Source: Funneliformis mosseae (lineage: Eukaryota > Glomeromycota > Glomeromycetes > Glomerales > Glomeraceae). From it: 30,200 nucleotides of DNA. The notes under the pieces were generated by a model. That model had not been told where the DNA came from, made no database searches, and worked only from the letters and a program-made list of their open reading frames with translations. The stretch covers positions 1-30,200 of the forward strand of contig CAJVPP010000542.1 of the NCBI GenBank assembly GCA_910592005.1, written 5' to 3'. Position numbers and translations under genes: made by a program. Numbering within the stretch: position 1 is the first letter of the stretch; the number at the start of each line of letters is the position of its first letter. This document shows positions 20,715 to 29,448 of this stretch, piece by piece.

Positions 20715-20993
20715 ATGATGTTCTTTAAAAAATTTAAATAAGAATTGAAAGAAGCAAAAGAAGAATATGTAAAGATAAAGGAGAAATTAAAGGAGTGGGA
20801 GAAGGAAAATATAAAGAAAAGAAGTTAAAAGAAATGAAGTAAAGAAAATGAAATTAAAAGAACAAATGGATAGATTATATAAGAAAAAAGAAAAGTTGAA
20901 AAAAATGTAAAAAAACTGACAGAAACAAGTTATAAATTGCAAAATAATTTTATTGATTTATCTAAAGGAAAAGATAATAAACAAATTACATAA
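20715..20993 (+). pseudogene. Coiled-coil protein remnant spread over three frames
   Basis: From the ATG at 20,715 (MMFFKKFK, then TAA where CAA would fit) the frame reads ELKEAKEEYVKIKEKLKEWE. After a shift it reads EVKRNEVKKMKLKEQMDRLY and KKKEKLKK. After another shift it reads VKKLTETSYKLQNNFIDLSK and GKDNKQIT, then TAA at 20,991. The Lys/Glu-rich heptad-like pattern suggests a coiled coil. Two frameshifts and one nonsense codon make it non-functional. Low complexity limits any family assignment; part of the pattern could come from purine-rich sequence. Confidence 0.45.
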
Positions 20994-21148
20994 AAAAAAA
21001 TATATAATAAATTATTTATTACATAATAATTTTTAAAAATTATAAATACTCAACTTAAACCTATTTAATATTTAATTCAACCAGTTAATTAAGATAACTT
21101 TTATTTAATCTTCTATTAGAATAATCCATTCTTATTTTAGAAAGGGAA

Positions 21149-21262
21149 ATGTTATTAGTTCTTATATCTAATTTTATACAGAACTTACAAACTCAACAAA
21201 ATTACAATATTATAATCCCATCTACAACTGAATATCATTCAAAGATACAGTTTAAATACTAA
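21149..21262 (+). pseudogene. Short open remnant, possibly of the preceding gene
   Basis: ATG at 21,149 opens 37 codons (MLLVLISNFIQNLQTQQNYN, then IIIPSTTEYHSKIQFKY) just after TTTTAG, a possible 3' splice site. Its codon pattern is more protein-like than its surroundings. It could be a further exon fragment of the coiled-coil locus 160 bp upstream. It is too short to identify. Confidence 0.2.
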
Positions 21263-21960
21263 AACTTTTAAAAATATAAAAAAAATGATTCAGAAGATGG
21301 ATTTTATAAAAAAAATAGTGAATTGTTAGGTATTATTTCTTATCTTTTTTTATTTTAAGTTATTCATAATATTATTTTTAGAAGTTTCTTAAAATGTAAA
21401 TGTTATCATTAAGTTCATTTTCATTTATCTTAATATCTAAATTGAAAGATTATGGCAATTAATTCTACATATTAGAGTTTTTGACCTTAGGATTTTTTTT
21501 AAATCCTATAGGTATCCATTATACTTGAATCAACTTAACAATTTATCATGTTTTAGAATTTAAGATATGTTAGTCAAATTTGTAATAATGAACTCAATAG
21601 AAAGTTAGTATAGTATATTATAATAATCCTAAACGAAGGATAACGTTGAAGGAAAAAGTAAAATTTGTATAGATTTAAATTAATTTCTTTATTTATAATA
21701 CTGAAACTTGCAAAAGAATTTAAAAACTTATAACTGAGTTAATAAACTTGCAGAAGAGTTAATTTACAATTTGAGTAAATAGTTATTCTATTTATATAAA
21801 ATAAATTTGTTACAGCTAACTATTTGCTATACTATAAATTAACTAAATATAGATATATATATTCCAATAAAAACATACTTAAACGTAATAAAATAATAAA
21901 GTAATGTAATTATAAAAATAATAAAAATAAATAAAATAAATTACAGATATTAAGAAAATT
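21263..21960. other. A+T-rich gene-free stretch
   Basis: No supportable gene. A doublet of AAACTTGCA(A/G)AAGA(A/G)TT at about 21,705 and 21,747 is a short direct repeat. The rest is unstructured. Confidence 0.45.
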
Positions 21961-22195
21961 ACAAGTGAAACAGAATAAATAGAATAAACAGACTATACAG
22001 AAAATACAAAGGAAACAGGAGAAACAGGTGAATCAGATGAATTTTGTAAATCCTTTAAATAACTAAATTAGCCTAATTTTCTAATGCAATTTGTCAATCA
22101 AGATCTTCCTTAATATGATCTACATAAAATTAAATTCAATAACTTTATAAATTATTTTTCTAGTGCAAATTTTCAACGTTAATAACGTATAAATG
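21961..22195 (+). pseudogene. 9-bp-period array within a decayed frame
   Basis: From 21,966 to 22,040 successive nonamers are AGAATAAAT, AGAATAAAC, AGACTATAC, AGAAAATAC, AAAGGAAAC, AGGAGAAAC, AGGTGAATC and AGATGAATT. One plus-strand frame reads TDYTENTKETGETGESDEF and then CKSFK, stop, LN, stop, PNFLMQFVNQDLP, stop, YDLHKIKFNNFINYFSSANF. Every stop in it is TAA or TAG, where CAA or CAG would give Gln. It looks like the C-terminal part of a repeat-containing protein decayed by C-to-T changes. The family is unknown. Confidence 0.4.
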
Positions 22196-22203
22196 TATAT
22201 ATA

Positions 22204-22352
22204 GACTTTTTGCAATAGAAAGGAAGAAAACTACCAAAAAAATTTTTTGAGTTAACATTAAATCTAAATTTATTTTGTTAAAAAAAATAATATTTAGCTT
22301 ATAAAGCAAAAAAAATTTTTTGGTAATTTTCTCCTTTTCTATTGCAAAAAGC
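22204..22352. mobile_element. 149-bp MITE with long inverted arms and TA flanks
   Basis: The left arm starts GACTTTTTGCAATAGAAAGG and continues AAGAAAACTACCAAAAAAATTT. The right arm is its inverse (AAATTTTTTGGTAATTTTCT, CCTTTTCTATTGCAAAAAGC). Arms are about 45 bp around a core of about 55 bp, so the whole folds into a hairpin. TA stands at both borders (22,202-22,203 and 22,353-22,354), matching a Tc1/mariner-type target duplication. No coding capacity. Confidence 0.8.
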
Positions 22353-22354
22353 TA

Positions 22355-22711
22355 ATATTAGAAATATACCAATAATTCTCATGAAAAAAAGCTGATAAAA
22401 ATAATTTAAACTTAGCTAAATATAAATTTATAACTAAATTTACATAACTATTTCATTATTGTAAATTGCCATTTATTATTACTATTATAATAATAAATAA
22501 TATTATCTCTTTTAATAAGCTTAATTACTTATAAAATCTTACAGATAAATTTAAGATTAACCTTTCTTTTCAGAATAATTTGAAAGTTTTGAAAAATGTA
22601 TTTAATTTGATTTTTGATCTAAAAAATTTTTACTTTATTATGAAATATTAATTTATCATCCTTTTATATTTTAAAGCTATATTTAAGCATATGTTAATAT
22701 AAGTAAGTATT
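22355..22711. other. A+T-rich spacer between two MITEs
   Basis: No gene, repeat or splice-supported exon is visible in this stretch. Confidence 0.5.
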
Positions 22712-22880
22712 GTTTCTAATAAAGATAGTACTGCAAATAGTTGCAACTATGTGATACTTATTTATTACTAGTTATAACTAATTGCAACTCAATTTTTATT
22801 AATGTTACAACTAGTTGCAATTCTGTGATGTTTATTTATCACCGGTTGCAACTAGTTATAGTATCATCTTTAGTTTCTAA
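22712..22880. mobile_element. hAT-like MITE with an 8-bp target duplication
   Basis: GTTTCTAA occurs at 22,712-22,719 and 22,873-22,880, directly flanking a 153-bp element that begins TAAAGATAGTACT and ends AGTATCATCTTTA. The ends are imperfect inverted repeats of about 33 bp that include AGTTGCAAC and GTGAT. Inside, the palindromic core TAGTTGCAACTA and its variants occur four times and TTTATT(T)A phrases repeat. An 8-bp duplication is typical of hAT-superfamily insertion. A 66-codon open stretch across it is fortuitous. Confidence 0.75.
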
Positions 22881-23870
22881 GCTATTGATCAAGTTAGATC
22901 ACTTCTACTATTTCCTTTTAATATTTTTAATGTACAAATAGCAAATAAAGATTGTAGGAATAGGAAATAGTTATTAATTATTTAATAATTATTAAGAAGA
23001 TAAACTTAAATTTTAAAATTAATTGAATGTTTAAATTTATTAAATATATTAAATTTATAATTTTATATATTTTTTTATTTTTTAAATAGTTTTAATAGAA
23101 TACTAATATAATTATATAATAAATTTCTTTAATATTATAATATATTAAAGATATTTTTTATATTTATATTTTCTTTATAAATAGATTATTTTTATATAAA
23201 TCATTAATTTAAAAATTAAACTCTTTTTAAAATACTATTTTTATTATTATCATAAATTATTATTAGTCTAAAATAAAATAAGAATTATATATTTCTACAT
23301 GCTTTAATAACAAATATTCTGATATCTGTTTGCTCAATAATTGAATCAATATTGATTAGCTTTTGTAATTTGTATAAATATCTAAATAAAGTAAATATTA
23401 ATTTAATTTTTAGTTAAGATTCAAACTTAATATCAATTTTTATTCTTTAATTTTATATTTATATTTTTGTGATCTTAAATTTAATAATAGTCATAAAAGT
23501 AGAATAAAACTAAAAATATGAAAATAAATTTATTAATTTTTAAAATAATTTTGAAATTTAATTATTAACTTAATTTATTAATAGTTGTAATATAATCAGA
23601 TAGTCTATTCGTATATAAAATTTTAAAATAAATATTAAATTTTATACATAATTAGTCTAATAATAACTACACTATTTATAAATAATTTATTAGCTAAGTT
23701 TATATTATATTTATTTATTTATTTATAAATATTTAATTTCTTTTGTAAAATTATATTATTTTAAGTAATATTTTCAAATCTATTTACTTTTTTTCTAATT
23801 TTTTAGCTTAATTTACTAGAAATTCATATTATAATTTAATTTTTTATATTATGATTACTTATTATTATTA
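22881..23870. other. A+T-rich gene-free stretch
   Basis: Nearly pure A/T sequence with stops in all frames and no repeat I could define. Confidence 0.55.
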
Positions 23871-23872
23871 AT

Positions 23873-23912
23873 ATGCATTCTTGCAAATTGTAATAATTAA
23901 GCAGGGTATTAA
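23873..23912 (+). repeat. Second copy of the CNSCKL-encoding block
   Basis: ATTCTTGCAAATTGTAATAA followed by TTAAGCAGGGTATTAAG aligns with 7,831-7,868. Nearly all differences are transitions, plus one base deletion. The 9-bp array at 24,287 follows about 375 bp downstream in the same orientation, as at 7.8-8.5 kb. Confidence 0.7.
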
Positions 23913-24286
23913 GAATTAATTTTTTTAGGTTTTATATATAATTTATATTAAATAGTATTTATACTAAGAGTTTATAATTTATATTATTACTTTTCACTAA
24001 AAGTCAATTATATAAAATTGATAGTTTAATTGTAAAAACAGTTTATTAATTAAATATAAAAAAGATTTAAAGAAAAAAAAAAAATAATAAAAGAAAATAA
24101 AAAAAATAAAAGAAAATATCAAATTAAAAGTAAATATACTTAACTAAGTATTTCTTTACAGCCTAGAGTATAAAAAAAATATTACTAAGAGAAAATCTAC
24201 TTAAAGATTTAAAATAATTGGGTTTTATATATATATATATTTAAAATTATATAGAATAATATATTAATTATTTTAACTATTTTAAA
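23913..24286. other. A+T-rich spacer between the CxxC block and the 9-bp array
   Basis: No gene is visible. It includes long A runs (24,060-24,120) and an AT run after GGGTTTT near 24,220. Compared with the spacer at 7.87-8.39 kb I see no clear extended similarity beyond the two flanking blocks. Confidence 0.4.
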
Positions 24287-24370
24287 TATATTAACTATAT
24301 TAAATATGTTAAATATATTAAATGTATTATATATATTGATTATGCTAATTATGTCAATTATATAACATTT
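24287..24370. repeat. 9-bp-period array (TTAAATATA / TTAAATATG)
   Basis: Units are TTAAATATA, TTAACTATA, TTAAATATG, TTAAATGTA and further variants. The plus-strand frame reads Leu-Asn-Ile and Leu-Asn-Met triplets. The array at 8,391 reads Ser-Asn-Ile and Ser-Asn-Met in the same position; TCA to TTA is a C-to-T change. Confidence 0.7.
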
Positions 24371-24826
24371 ATGCTATATTATGTAGATTAAAAATATTAT
24401 TATAATTTGATTTCACTACTAAAGATTATTAATTTTTATTATTTATAATATTTTATACTATATATAATCTGAATTTAATAATATTTCATTCATATTAATT
24501 AATAAATAATAAAATATAGTAATATAAAGATTTTTCTTATATTAGAAAAAATAATAAAAAGCTTTAATAAAGGTGTCTTATTAACTTTGCAATTTAAAAC
24601 ATGATCTAATTAATTATTGACTATAAAATAAAATTAAATGCAAATTATTAGATAAAAAATATAATAATAAATAATTAAAGAATTATAACAAATTTTTATT
24701 TTATTATCTAAAATATTTTCTAAATTGAAAAGAAAAAAAAGTTTAGATTAAAGCTATATTGTATGTTTATTACTATTATTTAAAATCTATTACAAATCAA
24801 TTTAATATTTTATAAATACAGTTAGA
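24371..24826. other. A+T-rich gene-free stretch
   Basis: No gene, splice-supported exon or repeat is seen before the possible transposon end at 24,829. Confidence 0.5.
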
Positions 24827-24828
24827 CC

Positions 24829-24890
24829 TCTATATAGTCATATACTTAGTTTTTTAAAAATAATAATTATATAAATATGTGATTGTAAAC
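24829..24890 (+). mobile_element. Solo pogo/Tc1-like transposon end
   Basis: After a TA, CAGTTAGACCTCTATATAGT opens a sequence containing TATAGTCATATACTTAG and later TATGTGATTGTAA. The CAGT start and CCTCTATATA phrase resemble terminal repeats of pogo/Tc1-type elements, as I know them from other fungi. A weaker relative lies at 1756. No matching inverted end was found downstream, so this is probably a truncated element. Confidence 0.35.
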
Positions 24891-24924
24891 TCAATTCAGT
24901 TTCAAATTGCAAAAAATTAACCCA

Positions 24925-25012
24925 AAAATTTTCAGTTCAGTTCAGATTTTTTCAGATTATAAATTTAATTCAAATTGAAAAAATCTGAACTGAACATAAA
25001 ATTTTGGACTAA
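24925..25012. repeat. Hairpin-forming inverted repeat
   Basis: AAAATTTTCAGTTCAGTTCAG and GATTTTTTC on the left pair with GAAAAAATCTGAACTGAAC and AAAATTTT on the right, around a loop of about 25 bp. It could be a small MITE or the edge of the adjacent satellite. No target duplication is obvious. Confidence 0.65.
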
Positions 25013-25047
25013 TCCAAAATTTAGATAGTTTGTTTTAAACAAACAGT

Positions 25048-25670
25048 AAGAAAATCATTTAATTGGAATAATAATAATATTGTTTCAAATGAATAATAAA
25101 AGAATCGTTCATATAGAATAATAATATCATTCCAAATGAATGATAAGAAAATCGTTCAATTGAAATGATAATATCATCATTCCAAATGAATAATAAGAAA
25201 ATCGTTCAATCAGGAGATAATAATATCATTTCAAATGAACAATAAAAGAATTGTTCAATTAGGATAATAATAACATCCATTTCAAATAAATCATTTAATT
25301 GGAGTGATAATAATATCATTCCAAATGAATAATAAGAAAATCGTTCATTTGAAATGATTAAATTATCGTTCAATTGGAATGATTGATATTATCATTCCAA
25401 ATGAACAAGAAATTAGAACGATAATAACATCATTACAAATAATGATAAGAAAATCATTTAGAACGATAATAATATCGTTCTAAATGATAGATAAAAATTG
25501 TTCAATTAGAATGATTAAATTATCATTCCAAATGAATTATAAGAAAATCGTTCATTTGGAACGATTGATCTTATCATTCTAAACGAACAATAAGAAAATC
25601 GTTCAATTTGGAACAATAACATCGTTTTAAATGAACGATAAGAAAATCGTTTAATTGGAACGATTGAAAT
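25048..25670. repeat. Palindromic satellite, about 48-bp unit, about 13 copies
   Basis: AAGAAAATCGTTCA or a close variant recurs about every 47-50 bp (for example 25,104, 25,151, 25,201, 25,340, 25,548 and 25,600). Each unit contains ATCGTTCAATTGGAATGAT followed by ATCATTCCAAATGAA(C/T), which are inverse complements, so every unit can fold into its own hairpin. Copies vary mostly at C/T and G/A positions and a few are truncated. The 87-codon minus-strand open frame over 25,515-25,778 is repeat translation (RFSYRSF-type periodicity), not a gene. Confidence 0.9.
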
Positions 25671-26397
25671 TTTCATAAGCTTTATTCTGGAGTGATTAAG
25701 TAAAGTACTGTTTGTGTAAGAAATACGCCCCACACTAAACTCTATAACATGTAAAAATAGCATTGCAATTACGAACATGAACCGTATATTGATTTATACA
25801 ATGTTGTGAATAATCTTACTATTCTATACCCTTTCAAAATGCAAATTCATCCATGATTAATGCAACGGTTTATTTGTATACTTTGTTTTTTTTTTAAAAA
25901 AAAAAGAGGAGAGAAATTATAATTAATAAAGAAAATTTATTAATATAAAGTTATCGACGCGTCAATGATCCAGTTGCGCAAAGTAACAAGAAAAAAAGAT
26001 GATGATGGTCCTAGACATGATAACAAGTTGCTAAAATCAAAATTTATTGATTCTTCTCAACATTGAAATCTCACAAAGTTTAAGACATTCCAACTTATTA
26101 TCAACAAAATCTAGTTAAAAAGGATTAAATTATGTAAACAACTATAATTACATAATTTTTTTTTTTAAGCAACCTTTATATGTATATTTCTTTAAATTAC
26201 TACGTCATTAATTATAATCATACCTTTCGTTTATATAAAACATTAAAAATATAACATTCACGAGAAATGTGAATACACGTCCTGACGATGTTAGTGATTA
26301 ATAATATTAACCGGGTAAAGGAATTCTTTTGGAAGCTGTGCTTTTGACAAACTTCATTAATTTCGGTCTGACTTGGGATCCGATATATTTATAAAAT
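25671..26397. other. Intergenic stretch of the second gene island
   Basis: Composition becomes less A+T-rich from about 25,690. GACGCGTCA occurs at 25,956 and again at 26,816, containing ACGCGT, the core of the fungal MluI cell-cycle box; with two copies it may be chance. No gene is supported, though the region resembles unique intergenic or untranslated sequence rather than repeat. Confidence 0.4.
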
Positions 26398-26550
26398 TTA
26401 TATTTTCAATTGTGGCGACTGAAACGTGACTGTGCCATCGAGATCAACCGCAATTTTGCGATTTTGTGTTGATGTTGAAACGGCGGATGAACCTTTAAGC
26501 GATAACGACATTGGCAGGGAAGAATCAATAGAAGTCTCATTATATATCAT
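26398..26550 (-). CDS. Small hypothetical ORF, 50 codons, Ser/Thr-rich
   Basis: On the minus strand an ATG at 26,550 opens a frame reading MIYNETSIDSSLPMSLSLKG, then SSAVSTSTQNRKIAVDLDGT and VTFQSPQLKI, ending in TAA. It is preceded by an in-frame TGA. Base use is clearly less A+T-biased than the surroundings. It may be a lone exon, a fragment of a decayed gene, or chance. No splice partner was found with confidence and no family is recognised. Confidence 0.2.
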   Translation of the reverse strand: MIYNETSIDSSLPMSLSLKGSSAVSTSTQNRKIAVDLDGTVTFQSPQLKI

Positions 26551-27072
26551 TCACCGCATGAGGTCGTAAAATACCGATATCATACGAAATTAGCGTTTTT
26601 ATGTTCTTACACGTCAATAAAACCTTCAAGATTGTTCGAAATTAAAAATTTGTGTATTACATGTTACGTTTAGTTCGGAAAAATTAAAAATTTTAAATTT
26701 TTCAAGTAACCGAAGATCCAAAATCTTAAAATCTGTACCACTTATCGGAAAAACGTTAAATTTATTTGGTTGTCACAAGATGGATGGATCGTTGAGAAAA
26801 TATAAAAATAGGAGGACGCGTCATATGCCGTCAACCTATTGACGACAATGTAAAAGAATAGATAAAATTTTTTGTTGATGTTCAATTTTACATATGAAAT
26901 CAAATTTTATCATGTAATAATAGAATTTATTTATTTATTTTATTTTATTTTTTTTTTTTAATTTTGTTATTTCTTTAATGCAAAAAAATTAATGGTTTAT
27001 TGTGAAATTGATTTTGAAAACAAAATATATATATAAAAAAAAAATACGAAATATTAAGCAAAAAACTACTTT
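26551..27072. other. Spacer downstream of the minus-strand F-box gene
   Basis: It holds the 3' region of the F-box gene that ends at 27,073 and is otherwise featureless. A T-rich block lies at 26,925-26,965. Confidence 0.45.
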
Positions 27073-27854
27073 TTAATATAAATTATTAAAGTATGCGACA
27101 TAATCTTGTCGATCATAGGCATTTGCCTTCCTCATGATTTCTTTGGTTTCCTTTTGTTTTTTACTCATCCAATCCTTTCTCTGCTTATTAGTTTTTAATG
27201 CTAAATATTCTTTTTTAGCCAATTTAATATCAGAAATCCAATACGCACGCAATTTTTCACTTGACCATGTCATGAAGTTCGTGTAGGGTATGCAATAAAG
27301 TAATCCTTGCGGTAAATAATTTGGAAACGCTTTGTCTCTAAAACATTCAAAACATTCAAAGTTATTATTAAATAATTTGTTTAAACACGAGAGACATAAC
27401 AAGTAATTTCGTACCTTATTAATAAAGTTTTCTCGGAAAAACATTTGCTACACAATACTTCCTTTTTAATCCAAACGTTATAACCAAATCTATTATAACT
27501 ATTATTACAAAATTGACATTTCATGGCCAATAAAGCCAACCAAATATATTGTTGTTCAATCATATTTGATGGAGGCGGAAGGGAGGGATAAGTTAAGTTA
27601 TACATTCTAGATGATTTCCATATCTCTTGTATTTGTTTCTTATCTGACCATAATAAATTACGAAGTTTTTTGCATAAGGAAGATAAAGAATATAAATCTT
27701 GTGGTGTTAGATATTTGAAGATTTGTGAGTAAATTATCAAAGGTAAAATTAAAAATTTTGACTGAGGAAGTATGGGAACAAGTCTGATGATGGGTTGTTT
27801 TATTCCGGTTGATTTGGTGGATTTTACTATGGATACGGATACGGATGATGACAT
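27073..27854 (-). CDS. F-box protein with a Cys-pair motif
   Basis: Two minus-strand exons, 27,854-27,415 and 27,337-27,073, flank a 77-nt intron (GTACGA...TTTTAG). Joining inside an Arg codon gives KTLLIRDKAFPNYLPQGL and a 234-residue protein. An F-box lies at about residues 36-72 (LPLIIYSQIFKYLTPQDLYS, then LSSLCKKLRNLLW). Further on, CQFC and, after about 20 residues, CSKC form two Cys pairs that could bind a metal. The C-terminal part is Lys-rich (KTNKQRKDWMSKKQKETKE). F-box proteins bind Skp1 and select substrates for SCF ubiquitin ligases; the substrate is unknown. Without splicing, exon 1 would end at a stop 9 codons into the intron and lose the C-terminal third. The gene is divergent from the next F-box gene, with 407 bp between start codons. 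Confidence 0.85.
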
Positions 27855-28261
27855 TATATAGCGTTATTTTTCTTTTTTTTAAAAAAGAAAATTTTTTTTT
27901 CAAAATAACCTAAATTTTTCAAAAAAAGGGGAAAAAAAATTTTTTTTTTTATTATTCTATTGTGAAAAAGCGCTTTTAAATATTATATTTATATTTTGTA
28001 CAAAGGATTGACGTGACCATTATATTATACATGCATCATCTGCATCTGAAATTCGAAAATTATCTGCACCTATTGCATATGATTCGCCAACTGAAACCAT
28101 TTGAAGAATTTATCCATTTATGGGTTTATAGTTCATTAAATTAGCACATAATGGTTCATGAAAAAAATTTTTTGTAATATAAAAACAAAAGGGAGATCTT
28201 CATCATTTTTAAAATTTTTTTTTTTATTTTTTTTTTTTTATTTTATTTTATTTTTTTTAAG
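27855..28261. promoter_or_regulatory. Shared intergenic region of two divergent F-box genes
   Basis: 407 bp separate the two start codons. A/T tracts lie directly upstream of both genes (27,870-27,950 and 28,205-28,260), a common fungal promoter arrangement. A more mixed central part includes GCATCATCTGCATCTG near 28,032. Co-regulation is possible but not shown. Confidence 0.45.
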
Positions 28262-29448
28262 ATGGATTGTTTGGTTCCCGAGATACTTGAGAAAATATTT
28301 AAGTATATTTATGCTCCAAATGAAGATCGTTTTTATACGGAAGATCGAGCCCGCCTTCATTCGTGCTTATTAGTAAATAGATATTGGTGTAAAGTATCTG
28401 CCCCAATCCTTTGGAAATGGGCATTAAATGATTACGGAAGTATATACGAACGACAAGCCAAGATTAACACGCTACTCAAATGTTGCGATGAGAATTCCCG
28501 TCTTTATTTGATTGCCAATGGCATAGAAATACCCTTCTCCCTTCAGGAAGTACCTATCTTTCAATACGCTTCGTTCATTGAGATTTTGGATTACGGTAAA
28601 TTAGTCAATTCAATTAGCGAGTGGTTAGAAACATTACCACGATTACCTGCGGAAAGTTTAACCTTGGTTCTAAGAGCAACGTTGAAATTATTGGTTAAAG
28701 AATCTAAAATAACCAGTTTTCAAGCCTGGCCTTTGAGATTTCCTACCGATTTGATTCATTTAATATTGGTTGAAGAGGGGATTGAAAATTTATTTTTAAA
28801 TGTTAGAAACTTGCTCATCAACACCCACGTTAGATTGGATAGATGGTTATCGGCTCCGGTAAAGATTTGCAGAAAAATTGTAAGTAACGAGAGACTTATC
28901 TACGGAACAAGTATTTATTTCTTACAAAAAATTTTTTTATCTTTATATTACTCTAGGAAACGTTGACCATAAGCTTACCGGGACAGTCAAATTCATATTT
29001 CGGTTCAAAGTCATCCGCGGATCCTTCACCGTATTACTTTAAGGAATCCGCTCAAATGTCTTCGCTCATCCAACATCAAAAATCACTTCAAAAGCTTAAA
29101 ATCAATGAGGGTTTTGGATTCTCCGTTATAATCAATACGTCATTGTCATCCGTAAAAGATTCCCTTACGAACCTTTCATTTAAATCCGTGGATTTTGGTG
29201 GGAGTGATCCATGGTATGGGATATGCACTCTGTATATGTTGGAGGTGTTTAAATGTAAGAATTGTAAAGGGTTGACCGTGGAAATGATAGAACCTCTGAT
29301 AAAATGTACCAATGGAGAATTTAGGAGGGTCAAAAAGATGATTTTGGATTGGAATACCAGTAAAGAAGCGCATGACTTGTTAAATTATTGGTACTCGAAA
29401 TTGATTGCAACTTCAATTACGTGTAACACGCAATATTTGGCAGATTAA
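28262..29448 (+). CDS. F-box-like protein (369 residues)
   Basis: Two exons, 28,262-28,879 and 28,957-29,448, with a 77-nt GTAAGT...CTCTAG intron in phase 0, joining KICRKI to ETLTISLPGQ. The ATG follows a long T/A tract and an AAG. The N terminus has a short F-box-like segment (LVPEILEKIFKYIY, then LHSCLLVNRYWCKVSAPILW, residues about 4-57). This is the form seen in large F-box families of Rhizophagus, where leucine-rich repeats often follow. The C-terminal region (LQKLKINEG, LTNLSFKSVDFGG, LEVFKCKNCKGLT) has LRR-like spacing. It is probably an SCF substrate adaptor. If unspliced, exon 1 would run into the intron and stop at 28,966. No frame damage is seen. Confidence 0.87.

Noticed and set aside
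22741..22941. 66-codon plus-strand frame
   Set aside because: It lies across the hAT-like MITE, is low-complexity, and uses the repeated GTTGCAAC motif as codons.
25515..25778. 87-codon minus-strand frame
   Set aside because: It is mostly the palindromic satellite translated (RFSYRSF-type periodicity), with no start context and no domain.
25956..26824. MluI cell-cycle boxes (ACGCGT) as promoter elements
   Set aside because: Only two copies about 860 bp apart and not close to a start codon. Chance occurrence cannot be excluded.
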